Counted from the first letter of the stretch, positions 44,624-54,448 are shown. The stretch: DNA of 64,000 bases from Lentzea albidocapillata (GCF_000719115.1 NZ_JOEA01000017.1:124001-188000), one strand, 5' to 3'. Numbers and translations: made by a program. The notes: generated by a model not told the origin, from the sequence alone.

Positions 44624-46413
44624 CACGGCACCGCCTTGAGGAACCTCGCCGCCACCTCCACGGCTGGTGTCGAAGTCTCCCCGCTGAGAACGATGGTCGC
44701 GAACGCGACATCGCCCCGGTAGCCCATGAACCACCCGTGTGAGTGCACGCCGTCACCGAACTGTGCGGTGCCAGTCTTGCCCCTCACATCTCCGTACGGC
44801 TTGAGCTGTGGTGCAGTGCCGTAGTCGACGACCTCGCGCATCATCTGCCGCACCGGGTCGAGCGCGGCAGCGGGCGGTCCGGCGGGCTGTTTGTCCGCCT
44901 TGGTCTCCTTGCCGCGCACCAGTTGCGGCACCGGCATCGAGCCCTTCGCGATGGACGCCGAGACCAGCGCCATGCCGAACGGCGAGGCCAGCACCTTGCC
45001 CTGGCCGAACGCGTCCTCCGCCCGTTCCACGACGTCGGTCGCGGGCGGCACGGAACCGGTGATCGTCGTCAGGCCGGCGATGTCGAAGTCGACGCCGAGG
45101 CCCAGCGACAGCGCGGAGCTCGTCAGCAGGTCCGGCGGCATGTCGACGGCGAGCTGGGCGAACGTGGTGTTGCAGGAGAACGCGAACGCCGACCGCAGCG
45201 GGATGGTGCCCTTCTCGAACTCGCTGGAGTTCGGCACGATCCGCCGTCCGTCGATGGTGGTCTTGCCGGGGCACGGCAGCGGGGTGTCGGCGGTCACCTT
45301 GCCGGACTGGATCGCGGCCAGTGCGCTCACGGCCTTCATCGTGGAGCCGGGCGGGAAGCGGCCGGTCAGCGCGAGCGCGCCCTGGGCGTCGGCCGGATCG
45401 TTCTGCGCGACGGCCAGGATGTCGCCGGTGGACGGCTGGATGGCCACCAGGATCGTGGGCTGTGTGACCGGCTCGACGGCGTCCTCGGCGGCGGCCTGGA
45501 CCACCCGCGACAGCGCGATGTTCACGGCCTTGGCCGGCTCGGGGGCCTTGGAGTGCAGTTCCTCGACCTCGGTGCCCTGCGCGTCGACCGTGCTGACGCG
45601 GAACCCGGCGTTGCCGGCGATGTCGTTCTCGACGAGCTTGCGCACCGCGGGCAGCACCTGGGAGGCGAAGTTGCGGCTCGGCGCCAGCAACGACGTCTGC
45701 GAGCTGAACCGCACGCCGGGCAGGTCGTAGATCTTCGGTTTCACCGACTGGTAGTCCGCGTCCCGCAGCGCCGCCACCTGGTAGGCCTGGCCCTCCGGGG
45801 TCTTGCCCACGCCGTCGGTGATCGTCTGCTGGGTGATGGCCTTGTCGAGCGGGTTCAGCGCGTCCGCGAGGGACTTCGTGACCGCCGCGACGTCACCTGC
45901 CTCCTTGCCGACGAGCAGCACCGAGACGACGCGTTCGGGGGCGAGCAACGGCGTGCCGTCGCGGTCGAGCACCGGCGCCGGGTCCGGCGTGAGCTCGCTG
46001 AGCTTGATCGTCTGCTGCGGCGCGAGCTTCGGGTGCGCCACCGAGGACGCCCAGTGCACCTTCCATGTGTCGCCGTCCTGGCGTACGTCGAACTTGGTCG
46101 GGTAGGTCCAGTGGCGGTTCTTGCCGAGGTTCCAGTCGAGTGTGACGGACGCTTCGGACGCCAGCTCGCCGTTCTTGCGGATCTGGTCGACCTTGCTGCT
46201 CAGGCCTTCCGGCTTGAGCGCTCCCCGGAACTTCTCGAGGGTGTCCTTGGCGTCGTTCGGGTTGTCTGTCATCCCGGCGGCACCCTGCACGTCACCGGAC
46301 GCGAGCTTCGCCAGGAAGTCGTTGGTGATCTCCGGTGCCCCTGGTTCGGATTCGAACAGCCCACAGCCGCTCACCGTCACCAGCAACACCGTGATCGTCG
46401 CGAGAAGGCGCAC
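44623..46413 (-). CDS. Class B penicillin-binding lipoprotein (MecA_N type)
   Basis: 596 residues. The lipobox ends at Cys17 (VTVSGC), then an NTF2-like MecA_N domain (ITNDFLAKLASGDVQGAAGMT), a dimerisation domain and a transpeptidase domain with STMK (Ser357 to Lys360), SCN (413-415) and KTG (from 546). It cross-links peptidoglycan on the outer membrane face and is the relative of mycobacterial Rv2864c, which has the same neighbours. Confidence 0.93.
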   Translation of the reverse strand: MRLLATITVLLVTVSGCGLFESEPGAPEITNDFLAKLASGDVQGAAGMTDNPNDAKDTLEKFRGALKPEGLSSKVDQIRKNGELASEASVTLDWNLGKNRHWTYPTKFDVRQDGDTWKVHWASSVAHPKLAPQQTIKLSELTPDPAPVLDRDGTPLLAPERVVSVLLVGKEAGDVAAVTKSLADALNPLDKAITQQTITDGVGKTPEGQAYQVAALRDADYQSVKPKIYDLPGVRFSSQTSLLAPSRNFASQVLPAVRKLVENDIAGNAGFRVSTVDAQGTEVEELHSKAPEPAKAVNIALSRVVQAAAEDAVEPVTQPTILVAIQPSTGDILAVAQNDPADAQGALALTGRFPPGSTMKAVSALAAIQSGKVTADTPLPCPGKTTIDGRRIVPNSSEFEKGTIPLRSAFAFSCNTTFAQLAVDMPPDLLTSSALSLGLGVDFDIAGLTTITGSVPPATDVVERAEDAFGQGKVLASPFGMALVSASIAKGSMPVPQLVRGKETKADKQPAGPPAAALDPVRQMMREVVDYGTAPQLKPYGDVRGKTGTAQFGDGVHSHGWFMGYRGDVAFATIVLSGETSTPAVEVAARFLKAVP

Positions 46414-46431
46414 TCGCGCGAGTATGCCCGT

Positions 46432-47283
46432 TCAGAAGAGGACAGTGGCGTATTGCCCGACTTGTTCGAATCCGATTCGCCGGTAGGCGGCCTGCGCCAC
46501 GTGGTTGTAGCCGTTGACGTAGAGGCTCGCGGTCCTGTTGAGAACCCTGGTCAGCCGGTCGGCCACCGCCGCAGTGCCCGCGGTGCCGATGCCCTCGCCC
46601 CGGCGGTCCGGGCGAACCCAGACGCCCTGGATCTGGCCGACCCTGCTCGACATGGCGCCGATCTCGGCCTTGAAGACGACCTCGCCGTGTTCGAACCGGG
46701 CGAAGGCCCTGCCCGCGGCGATCAGCTCGGACACCCGTGCCCGGTAGCCCGCGCCGCCGTCCTCGGCGCACGGGTCGATGCCCACCTCTTCGATGAACAT
46801 CGAGATGGCGGCGGGGAGGTAGCGGTTCAGCTCGTTCGGGCGGACCTGGCGGACGTGCGGGTCCGGGGTGATCTTCGGGGCCGTCGAGATGGCCATCAGC
46901 GGCTGGTCCCCGCGGACCTCCCTGGCCGGGCCCCAGTCGGACTGGAGCTCGTCCCAGAGGGTCAGGACCTGCTCGGCCGGGCCGACGAGGCTGGAGCACA
47001 TCCGGCCACGGCGGCGGGCACGGTCGGCGAACATGCGCATGGCCGTCGCGCTGCCCCTGAGCGGGATCAGGTTCGGCCCGGAAAAGCACAGGCCGTCGAC
47101 ACGGCCGCGGATGGGCCGGGAGTCCGAGCCCCACATCTCGCCGCCCAGGCGCCACGGGTCGAGACCCGCCACTTCCACCCGTGCCGCGACCATGCACGCC
47201 GCCACGGGGTCGTTGTCGAAGACCCCGCGCACGTCGATCAGGTCGCGCTCGTCGAGAACGCGAGCTCCGGCAAGCCTCAGCAC
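46432..47283 (-). CDS. GNAT acetyltransferase with DUF4081 N-terminal domain
   Basis: 283 residues. The N-terminal half (DFU4081 type; DGLCFSGPNLIPLRG, ADRARRRGRMCSSLVGP) precedes a GNAT half with VWVRPDRRGEGIGTAGTAAVADRL and YNHVAQAAYRRIGFEQVGQY. The same protein follows ispG in mycobacteria (Rv2867c). The substrate is unknown. Confidence 0.9.
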   Translation of the reverse strand: MLRLAGARVLDERDLIDVRGVFDNDPVAACMVAARVEVAGLDPWRLGGEMWGSDSRPIRGRVDGLCFSGPNLIPLRGSATAMRMFADRARRRGRMCSSLVGPAEQVLTLWDELQSDWGPAREVRGDQPLMAISTAPKITPDPHVRQVRPNELNRYLPAAISMFIEEVGIDPCAEDGGAGYRARVSELIAAGRAFARFEHGEVVFKAEIGAMSSRVGQIQGVWVRPDRRGEGIGTAGTAAVADRLTRVLNRTASLYVNGYNHVAQAAYRRIGFEQVGQYATVLF

Positions 47284-47353
47284 GTCACCTAGCGTGCCAG
47301 ATTCACCGCGTGTGTGGCATCAGCCAACGGTGCCTTGTGCCTGGACACACGGT

Positions 47354-47385
47354 AAGGGGCACCTCACGGCCATGAGGCGCCCCTT
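47354..47385 (-). terminator. Hairpin between ispG and the GNAT gene
   Basis: AAGGGGC (47354-47360) pairs with GCCCCTT (47379-47385), and the inner CCTCA (47362-47366) pairs with TGAGG (47373-47377). It lies in the 118-bp gap after ispG, so the operon may be split here. The minus-strand T-run is poor, so read-through is likely. Confidence 0.6.
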
Positions 47386-47401
47386 TCGTTCGTACGTGCT
47401 A

Positions 47402-48556
47402 CTAGCCGACCGTGACGGCGGGGGTTCCGCCCTCGACCGGTTCCATCTCCTCGGCGAGGCGCATGGCCTCCTCGATGAGGGTCTCCACGATCGCGTGCTC
47501 GGGCACGGTCTTGATGACCTTGCCCTTCACGAAGATCTGGCCCTTGCCGTTGCCGGAGGCGACACCCAGGTCGGCCTCGCGGGCCTCACCGGGGCCGTTC
47601 ACGACGCAGCCCATGACGGCGACGCGCAGCGGCACCTCCATGCCCTCCAGGCCGGCCGTGACCTGCTCGGCGAGCGTGTACACGTCGACCTGGGCGCGGC
47701 CGCACGACGGGCAGGAGACGATCTCCAGCTTGCGCGGGCGCAGGTTGAGCGACTGGAGGATCTGGTGGCCGACCTTGATCTCCTCGACCGGCGGCGCGGA
47801 CAACGACACCCGGATGGTGTCGCCGATGCCCTGGCGCAGCAGCGCGCCGAACGCCACGGCCGACTTGATGGTGCCCTGGAAGGCGGGGCCGGCCTCCGTG
47901 ACGCCCAGGTGCAGCGGGTAGTCGCACTGCTCGGCCAGCAGTTCGTACGCGCGCACCATGACCACGGGGTCGTTGTGCTTGACGGAGATCTTGATGTCGT
48001 GGAAGTCGTGCTCCGCGAAGAGGGACGCCTCCCACATCGCCGACTCGGCCAGCGCCTCGGGCGTGGCCTTGCCGTACTTCTTGAGCAGGCGGGGGTCGAG
48101 CGAACCGGCGTTGACGCCGATCCGGATCGGGGTGCCGTGGTCCTTCGCGGCGGCCGCGATCTCCTTGACCTGGTCGTCGAACTTGCGGATGTTGCCGGGG
48201 TTCACCCGGACCGCGGCACAACCAGCCTCGATGGCGGCGAAGACGTACTTCGGCTGGAAGTGGATGTCGGCGATCACCGGGATCTGGGACTTCCTGGCGA
48301 TCGCCGGCAGTGCGTCCGCGTCGTCCTGCGAGGGGCAGGCGACACGGACGATGTCGCAGCCGGACGCGGTGAGTTCCGCGATCTGCTGCAACGTCGCGTT
48401 GACGTCCGACGTGAGTGTCGTCGTCATCGACTGGACGGAGACGGGGAACTCGCTGCCGACACCGACGTTGCCGACCATCAGCTGCCTGGTCTTGCGACGT
48501 TCCGACAGCACCGGCGGCGGCAGTGCCGGCATTCCGAGCATCACGCCGTCACTCAT
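47402..48556 (-). CDS. ispG: 4-hydroxy-3-methylbut-2-enyl diphosphate synthase
   Basis: MEP-pathway enzyme (GcpE) that reduces MEcPP to HMBPP with a [4Fe-4S] cluster. The cluster ligands are Cys282 and Cys285 ([12 protein letters not shown]) and Cys317 ([14 protein letters not shown]). [21 protein letters not shown] is the conserved start. 384 residues, normal. It follows rip1 by 26 nt. Confidence 0.97.
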   Translation of the reverse strand: MSDGVMLGMPALPPPVLSERRKTRQLMVGNVGVGSEFPVSVQSMTTTLTSDVNATLQQIAELTASGCDIVRVACPSQDDADALPAIARKSQIPVIADIHFQPKYVFAAIEAGCAAVRVNPGNIRKFDDQVKEIAAAAKDHGTPIRIGVNAGSLDPRLLKKYGKATPEALAESAMWEASLFAEHDFHDIKISVKHNDPVVMVRAYELLAEQCDYPLHLGVTEAGPAFQGTIKSAVAFGALLRQGIGDTIRVSLSAPPVEEIKVGHQILQSLNLRPRKLEIVSCPSCGRAQVDVYTLAEQVTAGLEGMEVPLRVAVMGCVVNGPGEAREADLGVASGNGKGQIFVKGKVIKTVPEHAIVETLIEEAMRLAEEMEPVEGGTPAVTVG

Positions 48557-48582
48557 GGGTTGTGCACCTTTCCGTGGATCAC

Positions 48583-49794
48583 TTATTGCAACCTGATCGG
48601 GTTGACGATGTCGGCGGTCACGGTCAGCAGCGTGATGGCGCCGCCGATGAAGATGACCACGTAGGTGAGTGGCAGCAGGCGCATGTAGTCGACCGGGGCG
48701 CCGGCGGGCTTCCCGCGCAGCTTCCTCACCCAGTCTCGCACCCGTTCGTAGAGGTTGACGGCGATGTGACCACCGTCAAGCGGGAGCAGCGGCAGGAGGT
48801 TGAACACACCGACGAAGAAGTTCAGACCGGCCAGCATGAGGATGAAGAACGCCCACAGGCCCCGTTCCGCGGCGTCGCCACCGAGACGGGACGCACCCAC
48901 GACGGAGATCGGGGTGTCGAGGTCGCGCTGGCCGCCACCGATGGCCTGGACGACGGCCGGGATGCGCTCCGGGAAGCGCATGAGGCCCTTCCAGGTGTTC
49001 ACGAACATGTCGCCGGTGAAAGCGATCGAGGCCGGGACCGCCGCGAGCGGGCTGTACTCGAAGTTCTGCTGCCAGGTGACGCCGATGGCGCCGACCTCCT
49101 TGACCTCGCGGCCGCCCTTGCCGTCCAGCACCTCGCGGGTGACCTTCGGCACGTTCACCGAGAGCGCGACCTCCTTGCCGTCGCGCAGCACCTTGAACTC
49201 GGTCGGGCCGTTCAGCTCCCGGGTGATCGTGAGCATCTCCGACCACGTCGAGATCGGCTTGCCGGCGATGGCGACGACCTCGTCGCCGGGCTGCAGGCCC
49301 GCGTCCTTGGCCGGAGCCGGGGCGCCGGGCTGGCACGGCGCGGTGAGGCCGACGGTGTGGTTCTGCACGCACGGCGTGATCTCGGCGAGGACCGGCTGGT
49401 CCTTGTTGTTGGGCAGACCCAGCGTCATCGCGAGGATCAGCAGGATGATGAAGCCGAGGATGAAGTGCGTGATCGAACCGGCGGACAGCACGACGACGCG
49501 CTTCCACACCTTCTGGTTGTAGAAGGCGCGCTTGCGGTCGTCCGGATGCACCTCGTCCAGCGCCGTCATGCCGGTGATCTCGCAGAAGCCGCCGGCCGGG
49601 ATCGCCTTCAGGCCGTACTCGGTCTCGCCCTTGCGGAACGAGAAGAGCTTCGGGCCGAAACCGATGAAGTAACGGGTGACCTTCATGCCGTAGAACTTCG
49701 CGGTCAGCAGGTGCCCGAACTCGTGCAACGCGATGGAGACCGCGATGCCGAACGCGAACAGCAGCACCCCGAGGATGTTGATGAATGTGTTCAC
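48583..49794 (-). CDS. rip1: Site-2 protease (RseP/Rip1)
   Basis: 403 residues. HEFGH at 24-28 in the first membrane helix and [10 protein letters not shown] near the C-terminus carry the zinc ligands; a PDZ domain ([18 protein letters not shown]) lies between. It cuts anti-sigma factors and other membrane proteins within the membrane. Position between dxr and ispG matches mycobacterial Rip1. Confidence 0.95.
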   Translation of the reverse strand: MNTFINILGVLLFAFGIAVSIALHEFGHLLTAKFYGMKVTRYFIGFGPKLFSFRKGETEYGLKAIPAGGFCEITGMTALDEVHPDDRKRAFYNQKVWKRVVVLSAGSITHFILGFIILLILAMTLGLPNNKDQPVLAEITPCVQNHTVGLTAPCQPGAPAPAKDAGLQPGDEVVAIAGKPISTWSEMLTITRELNGPTEFKVLRDGKEVALSVNVPKVTREVLDGKGGREVKEVGAIGVTWQQNFEYSPLAAVPASIAFTGDMFVNTWKGLMRFPERIPAVVQAIGGGQRDLDTPISVVGASRLGGDAAERGLWAFFILMLAGLNFFVGVFNLLPLLPLDGGHIAVNLYERVRDWVRKLRGKPAGAPVDYMRLLPLTYVVIFIGGAITLLTVTADIVNPIRLQ

Positions 49795-49800
49795 GAAAGT

Positions 49801-50931
49801 TCAGTTCCTTCCAACCAGCTCGCGGGCACGTGCGCGTGCCCAATCCTCGGCGGCCAGGACCTCCGCGACGTCCGCGGGGTCCTTCTGCCAGTCGTTCGCC
49901 TCGCCGAGAACCTGGCCGATGGTGTCCACGATCGACAGGAACGACGTGTGGCCGGCGACGAAGGAGGCGAGTGCCTCCTCGTTCGCGGCGTTGTAGATCG
50001 CAGGAAGGCAACCGCCGGCGGTGCCTGCCTGCCGCGCGAGCTCGACCGCCGGGAAGGTGACGCTGTCCAGGGGTTCGAACGTCCACGAGGTGGCGGTGTC
50101 AAAGGTACAGGCGGCCGCCGCACCCGCGACGCGCTCGGGCCAGGACAACCCCAACGAGATCGGCAGCCGCATGTCCGGAGGAGACGCCTGCGCGAGCGTC
50201 GATCCGTCCGTGAAGGTGACCATGGAGTGGATGATGGACTGAGGGTGCACCACGACGTCGACGCGGTCGTAGGGGACCCCGAACAGCAGGTGCGCCTCGA
50301 TCAGCTCCAGGCCCTTGTTGACCAGGTTCGCCGAGTTGATCGTGACGACCTGGCCCATCGACCAGGTCGGATGCGCCATCGCCTGCTGCACGGTGACGGC
50401 CTCGAGGTCCTTGCGGGTCTTGCCGCGGAACGGCCCGCCGGACGCCGTGAGCACCAGCTTGTGCACCTCGTCAGCGGTGCCACCCCGAAGGCACTGCGCG
50501 AGTGCCGAGTGCTCGGAGTCGACCGGCACGATCTGGCCGGGCTTCGCCGCCTTCAGCACGAGCGGCCCGCCCGCGATGAGCGACTCCTTGTTCGCCAGGG
50601 CGAGCGTGGCCCCCGTTTCGAGCGCCTTGAGCGACGGTTCCAGCCCCCTGGACCCGTCCATGGCATTGAGGACGACGTCCGCCGGGACCGCCTCGACCAG
50701 GTCGGCCATGCTGGTCAGCGTCCGGACGCCGGGGACCTCGGCGCCGTTGGCGACGGCGACCGTCTTCACGTCGAACTCCGCTGCCTGCTCTTTCAGCAGG
50801 CCGAGCTGACGTCCACCCGCGCCGAGGCCGACGACCTGGAAGCGGTCGCGGTTGCGCCGGATGACGTCGAGCGCCTGGGTGCCGACCGAGCCGGTCGAGC
50901 CCAGGACCAGGACAGTGCGTGGAGTACTCAT
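49801..50931 (-). CDS. dxr: 1-deoxy-D-xylulose 5-phosphate reductoisomerase
   Basis: 376 residues. Second MEP-pathway step, DXP to MEP with NADPH. The Rossmann start is [18 protein letters not shown]; the metal and substrate site is in [10 protein letters not shown] and TASGGPFRG, and [15 protein letters not shown] is conserved. First gene of the dxr-rip1-ispG group; rip1 follows 6 nt later. Confidence 0.97.
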   Translation of the reverse strand: MSTPRTVLVLGSTGSVGTQALDVIRRNRDRFQVVGLGAGGRQLGLLKEQAAEFDVKTVAVANGAEVPGVRTLTSMADLVEAVPADVVLNAMDGSRGLEPSLKALETGATLALANKESLIAGGPLVLKAAKPGQIVPVDSEHSALAQCLRGGTADEVHKLVLTASGGPFRGKTRKDLEAVTVQQAMAHPTWSMGQVVTINSANLVNKGLELIEAHLLFGVPYDRVDVVVHPQSIIHSMVTFTDGSTLAQASPPDMRLPISLGLSWPERVAGAAAACTFDTATSWTFEPLDSVTFPAVELARQAGTAGGCLPAIYNAANEEALASFVAGHTSFLSIVDTIGQVLGEANDWQKDPADVAEVLAAEDWARARARELVGRN

Positions 50932-50974
50932 CGCCCCTCATTGTTCCGGAGAGTGCCTGAGAGCACGGCACAGC

Positions 50975-50992
50975 CCGTTACTTTGATAACGG
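50975..50992. promoter_or_regulatory. Small palindrome between dxr and the GlsB gene
   Basis: CCGTTA (50975-50980) and TAACGG (50987-50992) with a 6-nt AT-rich centre, midway between the divergent starts at 50931 and 51067. A possible operator. The whole 135-bp gap holds no gene. Confidence 0.35.
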
Positions 50993-51066
50993 AGCGGTCT
51001 TGAAGGTGTGAAGTCGCCAGTTCGAGGGCATTCCATCGGCGTCAAGTCGTTGGAAGGAGACTCTCC

Positions 51067-51333
51067 GTGGGCATCCTCGGATGGATCGTGCTCGGTCTGC
51101 TGGCTGGAGCCATCGCCAAGGCAATCATGCCTGGCAACGACCCCGGCGGTTTCATCATCACGATGCTGCTCGGCATCGTGGGTGCGATTCTCGGCGGATT
51201 CATCGGATCCGCGCTCTTCGGGACCGACCTGGGCTCGTTCTTCGATCTTCGGACCTGGCTGCTGGCGATCGTCGGATCGCTGATCCTGCTGGGCATCTAC
51301 CGCCTGGTAGCAGGCAAGCGCAGTCACGCTTAG
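51067..51333 (+). CDS. GlsB/YeaQ/YmgE-family small membrane protein
   Basis: 88 residues, three membrane spans. GILGWIVLGLLAGAIAKAIMPGNDPGGFIITMLLGIVGAILGGFIG is the family signature (formerly transglycosylase-associated). Often stress-induced; the molecular function is unknown. The GTG has AAGGAGA 8 nt upstream and a strong terminator follows. Confidence 0.93.
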   Translation: MGILGWIVLGLLAGAIAKAIMPGNDPGGFIITMLLGIVGAILGGFIGSALFGTDLGSFFDLRTWLLAIVGSLILLGIYRLVAGKRSHA

Positions 51334-51348
51334 CCGCGACAGACGTTT

Positions 51349-51379
51349 GAGGCCGTTCGGGTGTCACCCGAACGGCCTC
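51349..51379 (+). terminator. Strong terminator after the GlsB gene
   Basis: GAGGCCGTTCGGGT (51349-51362) and ACCCGAACGGCCTC (51366-51379) form a 14-bp perfect stem with a 3-nt loop, followed by TGTCTTTGG. It stands 16 nt after the stop. Confidence 0.88.
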
Positions 51380-51384
51380 TGTCT

Positions 51385-51473
51385 TTGGTCGCTGCTTCGC
51401 AGACTCCGGCGAGTTCGCCGGGAAGCTGGTCGTCCGGCCGCCGCTTCGACCGGACGACCAGCGCGAACTCGCG
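51385..51473. repeat. Structured intergenic repeat, copy 2
   Basis: The first 53 bases are nearly identical (two differences) to 7693-7745. The outer stem is GCGAGTTCGC (51409-51418) with GCGAACTCGC (51463-51472). An extra inner stem, GCTGGTCGTCCGG (51425-51437) with CCGGACGACCAGC (51450-51462), is perfect over 13 bp. Copy 1 lacks the inner 3' arm. As in copy 1, the element sits at the 3' end of a minus-strand gene (response regulator, stop at 51483). Confidence 0.75.
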
Positions 51474-51482
51474 TTGATCAAG

Positions 51483-52133
51483 TCAGGTCGCGATGCCCGC
51501 GTCGCGTGCCAGCAGCGCCGCCTGCACCCGGTTCGTGAGCCCCAGCTTGGCCAGCAACCGGGACACATAGGTCTTCACCGTCGCCTCGGACATGTGCAGC
51601 TTCGCGCCGACGTCGGCGTTCGACATGCCCTGCCCGAGCAGCGCGAGCACCTCCACCTCGCGGTCGGTCAGCCCCTCGACGGCCTTCTGCGCCTCCTGCC
51701 GCTTCGGCTGCCCCGACGTCGCCACCATGCCGACCACACGCGACGTGACCATCGGCGACAGATACGCCTCGCCGTTGTTCACCGCGCGCACGGCTCGGAG
51801 GAGTTCCTCGGGTGCGGAGTCCTTCAGCAGGAAGCCGGCCGCGCCGTCCGACAGCGCGCGCACGATGTTGTCGTCCTCGCCGAACGTCGTCAGCATCACG
51901 ACCCGGACCGAAGGTGCCACCACCCGCAGTTCCTTCGCGCACGCCAGGCCGTCCATGCGCGGCATGCGGATGTCGAGCACGGCCACGTCGACCCGGCGTT
52001 CGCGCACGATCTGCAGGGCCTCGCGACCGTCACCGGCCTCCGCCACGAGCTCGATGTCGTCGGCGGTGCCGAGAATGGCCTTGATGCCGGCGCGCATCAG
52101 CGGCTCGTCGTCGGCGATGAGCACCCGGATCAT
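51483..52133 (-). CDS. NarL/FixJ-family response regulator
   Basis: 216 residues. The receiver domain has the acidic pair at 8-9 (ADDE), phosphorylated Asp54 in VLDIRMP, Thr in LTTFGED and Lys in LLKDSAP. The LuxR-type HTH is LTDREVEVLALLGQGMSNADVGAKLHMSEATVKTYVSRLLAKLGLTNR. It overlaps the kinase stop by four bases (ATGA), so the two are coupled. Confidence 0.95.
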   Translation of the reverse strand: MIRVLIADDEPLMRAGIKAILGTADDIELVAEAGDGREALQIVRERRVDVAVLDIRMPRMDGLACAKELRVVAPSVRVVMLTTFGEDDNIVRALSDGAAGFLLKDSAPEELLRAVRAVNNGEAYLSPMVTSRVVGMVATSGQPKRQEAQKAVEGLTDREVEVLALLGQGMSNADVGAKLHMSEATVKTYVSRLLAKLGLTNRVQAALLARDAGIAT

Positions 52134-53734
52134 TGACCTGTCCTCTGAACGTGGATCTTCTTCTCGACCAGCTTGCCGTCCCGGAAGCAGAAACGCACCA
52201 CTCGGGTGCCTTTCGCGAGGTACGACTGCTCGTCGGTGATGTGGTAGACGCAGCGTGCACCCGGCGGTTCCGGGCTGGCCTGGGACTTGCGTTCACCGTC
52301 GGCGACCAGGGGTTCGTCACCGGCCGGGAGCAACGCGAGCACGTCGGCCTCCGGCTGGCCCACCTCGATCCTGTCGAGGCTCTCCTGCGACACGACGTCG
52401 GTGACGGGCTGCGAGCCGAGGTAGGTGAAACCGCCGATGATGATCGTCAGCACCAGCGACGCCCCCGCTATCGAGCCGACGCCCGCCCACTTGCGGATGC
52501 CGCGCGGCGATTCGGTCTCGTCCTGTTCGTCCTCGGGCTCGTCGGGGAGCGGCGTCTCCTCGTACGGCAGCACGGCGGCGATGCGGAAGCCTCCGGAGGG
52601 CAACGCGCCGACGTGCAGGATGCCGCCGGCCACGCGCACGCGTTCGGTGAGCCCGATCAGGCCCACGCCCGGCGCCTGGACCGGCGAACCGTTGCGCGAC
52701 GGGTTGTTGCGTACCTCCACGACCAGCGCGTCCGGCTCGTACTTCACCGTCACCTGCACGGCGGCGCCCGGTGCGTGCTTCGCGGCGTTGGTCAGGCCCT
52801 CCTGGGCCACGCGATAGGCCGCGTGAGAGACGCGGGACGGCAACGGGTGTGCTTGTCCGCCGCGCACCAGACTGACCAGAACACCGGCCTTGCGCGCGTC
52901 GCTCACCAACGAGTCGATGGACTCTGCGGTCCGTGTCGCGGGGTCGTCGTCGGGACCGTCCTCCGCGCGCAGCACGCCGATGATCGCCCGCAACTCCCCC
53001 ATGCCGGTCAACGCCGCCGAGCGCAGCACCCCGATGGCCTCGCGCTGCTTGTCCCCCAGCGACGGATCCAGCGCCAGCGCGCCGGCGTGCACGGAGATCA
53101 GCGACAGGCGGTGGCCGAGGCTGTCGTGCATGTCCTGGGCGATGCGGCTGCGTTCGCGGAGGCGGACCTGGCGCGACAACATCTTGTGCTCGACGCGCAT
53201 GCGCGCCTCGCGGTCCTGCATGGCCTGCACCAGTGCCTCGCGTTGCGCCAAGTAGCGGCCGACGAGGAACGGCAGCGCCACGCCCACGCCGAAGATCGTG
53301 ATCAGGATCAGCATGCCGTAGACGGGTTCTACGTCGAGCGGGCGCTGGTCCCAGTCCCACAGCAGCACCACGACGACGAACGTGATCGCGGTCGACACGA
53401 CGGCCTTGACCCACGACTCGATCCGGCGGCCCGCCGTGTAGCTCAGCACGACCATCATGGCGGGACCGAAGAACGGGATCGCCGCGCCCGCGATCATGAC
53501 CGTCGCCGGCAGCAGGTGCCGCAGGGGCAGCGTCACCACGTAGACGGCGAAGTAGGCGACGAGCGTCCAGCCCGACGCCTTCGTCTCCGCCCACGGCCCC
53601 GGCCACAGGTCCAGCAGGAGCACGCCGACCATGACGAGCAGGTCGCCGACGAGCCGCACCGGGGTCAGCGCCCGGAGCCGGGCCAGGGTGTCGGCGCGGA
53701 ACGCCTCGGCCCTGGTCCGCACAGCAGTAGTCAC
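52130..53734 (-). CDS. NarL-type histidine kinase with C-terminal exported domain
   Basis: 534 residues. Four to five N-terminal membrane spans (30-165), HisKA_3 with phospho-acceptor His203 (AQDMHDSLGHRLSLI), HATPase with QEGLTNAAKHAP and GVGLIGLTERV. Unlike ordinary kinases it continues: an acidic linker (393-412), a membrane helix (416-439) and about 95 exported residues with DRIEVGQPEADVLALLP, Cys495 and Cys516, reminiscent of the BamE/SmpA or BLIP fold. That domain could sense an envelope signal. The signal is unknown. Confidence 0.88.
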   Translation of the reverse strand: MTTAVRTRAEAFRADTLARLRALTPVRLVGDLLVMVGVLLLDLWPGPWAETKASGWTLVAYFAVYVVTLPLRHLLPATVMIAGAAIPFFGPAMMVVLSYTAGRRIESWVKAVVSTAITFVVVVLLWDWDQRPLDVEPVYGMLILITIFGVGVALPFLVGRYLAQREALVQAMQDREARMRVEHKMLSRQVRLRERSRIAQDMHDSLGHRLSLISVHAGALALDPSLGDKQREAIGVLRSAALTGMGELRAIIGVLRAEDGPDDDPATRTAESIDSLVSDARKAGVLVSLVRGGQAHPLPSRVSHAAYRVAQEGLTNAAKHAPGAAVQVTVKYEPDALVVEVRNNPSRNGSPVQAPGVGLIGLTERVRVAGGILHVGALPSGGFRIAAVLPYEETPLPDEPEDEQDETESPRGIRKWAGVGSIAGASLVLTIIIGGFTYLGSQPVTDVVSQESLDRIEVGQPEADVLALLPAGDEPLVADGERKSQASPEPPGARCVYHITDEQSYLAKGTRVVRFCFRDGKLVEKKIHVQRTGQ

Positions 53735-53920
53735 GGTTTCAACCTACGAGAGGTCCCATGTCCGCGCGGCACGCTGGAGTATCGAATTCCCGCGACGAAA
53801 GTTGACGCCGAGGTTGACCCAGGTCGCTTGGAACCCCTTCGACGAGGTTCGAAGGACCCCTTCCGCTCATGATCGTCTCGGCATACTCCGCCTCCTGCAC
53901 ATCAATCTCAGGGGGGAAAC
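53735..53920. other. Intergenic region between the kinase and the I36 gene
   Basis: No gene. Contains CCTTCGA-N6-TCGAAGG (53836-53855), a perfect 7-bp palindrome, and two TTGAC boxes 12-13 bp apart near 53802-53818. It must hold both divergent promoters. Confidence 0.5.
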
Positions 53921-54379
53921 ATGAGAAAAGCGTTGTGTGTGCTGTTCGCCGCCGCCTTGGCGTTGATGTCGTTGCTGGGGACGGCGGCAGCGGCGACACC
54001 GGTCGAGATCAACCTGAGCGGTCCCGCCGAGGTGGGCGCGCCGGCGCAGCCGGACGTGTCGGCTCAGGCCTTGTCGTGCGGCAGCGGCAACATGTGCGCG
54101 TGGCCGGTCAGTGACGGCAGCAGCAGCCGCTGCAGCTGGGGTGGCGCCGACCCCGACTGGCGGGGCGGGGACGTCCGGTGTTCCTGGTCGGGAACCCGCG
54201 CGGTGAGGGCGGTCGAGAACGCCGGGGTCAGCACGTCCTACACCAGGGTGTGCCTGTACCTGGGCGCGAACTACACCGGCGGCACCGCCTACTGGGTCGC
54301 TCGGGGCGCGGAGGCACCGAACTTCCCGAACGTGCAGATCCGCTCCCACAAGTGGGTCACCGGAAACACCTGCTGGTGA
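53921..54379 (+). CDS. Secreted I36-type peptidase inhibitor/beta-gamma crystallin-like protein
   Basis: 152 residues, signal peptide MRKALCVLF...TAAAA (about 25). The mature part has LSCGSGNMCAWPVSDGSSSRCSW and YTRVCLYLGANYTGGTAYWV, the Cys-rich crystallin pattern of family I36, which includes the Streptomyces metalloprotease inhibitor SMPI. The sequence has six to seven cysteines. The target is not known; the window also encodes a secreted metallopeptidase, but 50 kb away. AGGGGGGAAA precedes the ATG. Confidence 0.78.
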   Translation: MRKALCVLFAAALALMSLLGTAAAATPVEINLSGPAEVGAPAQPDVSAQALSCGSGNMCAWPVSDGSSSRCSWGGADPDWRGGDVRCSWSGTRAVRAVENAGVSTSYTRVCLYLGANYTGGTAYWVARGAEAPNFPNVQIRSHKWVTGNTCW

Positions 54380-54391
54380 GCAGCTGACGAC

Positions 54392-54441
54392 TGAGGGCCG
54401 TCCGGCAGTGTCCGCAGTGGACGCCGTCGCGACGGCCCTCA
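54392..54441. terminator. Terminator hairpin between I36 and ArsR genes
   Basis: TGAGGGCCGTC (54392-54402) pairs perfectly with GACGGCCCTCA (54431-54441) around a 28-nt loop that is itself partly paired. The two genes converge here, so it can end both transcripts. There is no clear T-run. Confidence 0.6.
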
Positions 54442-54448
54442 GCCGCGT

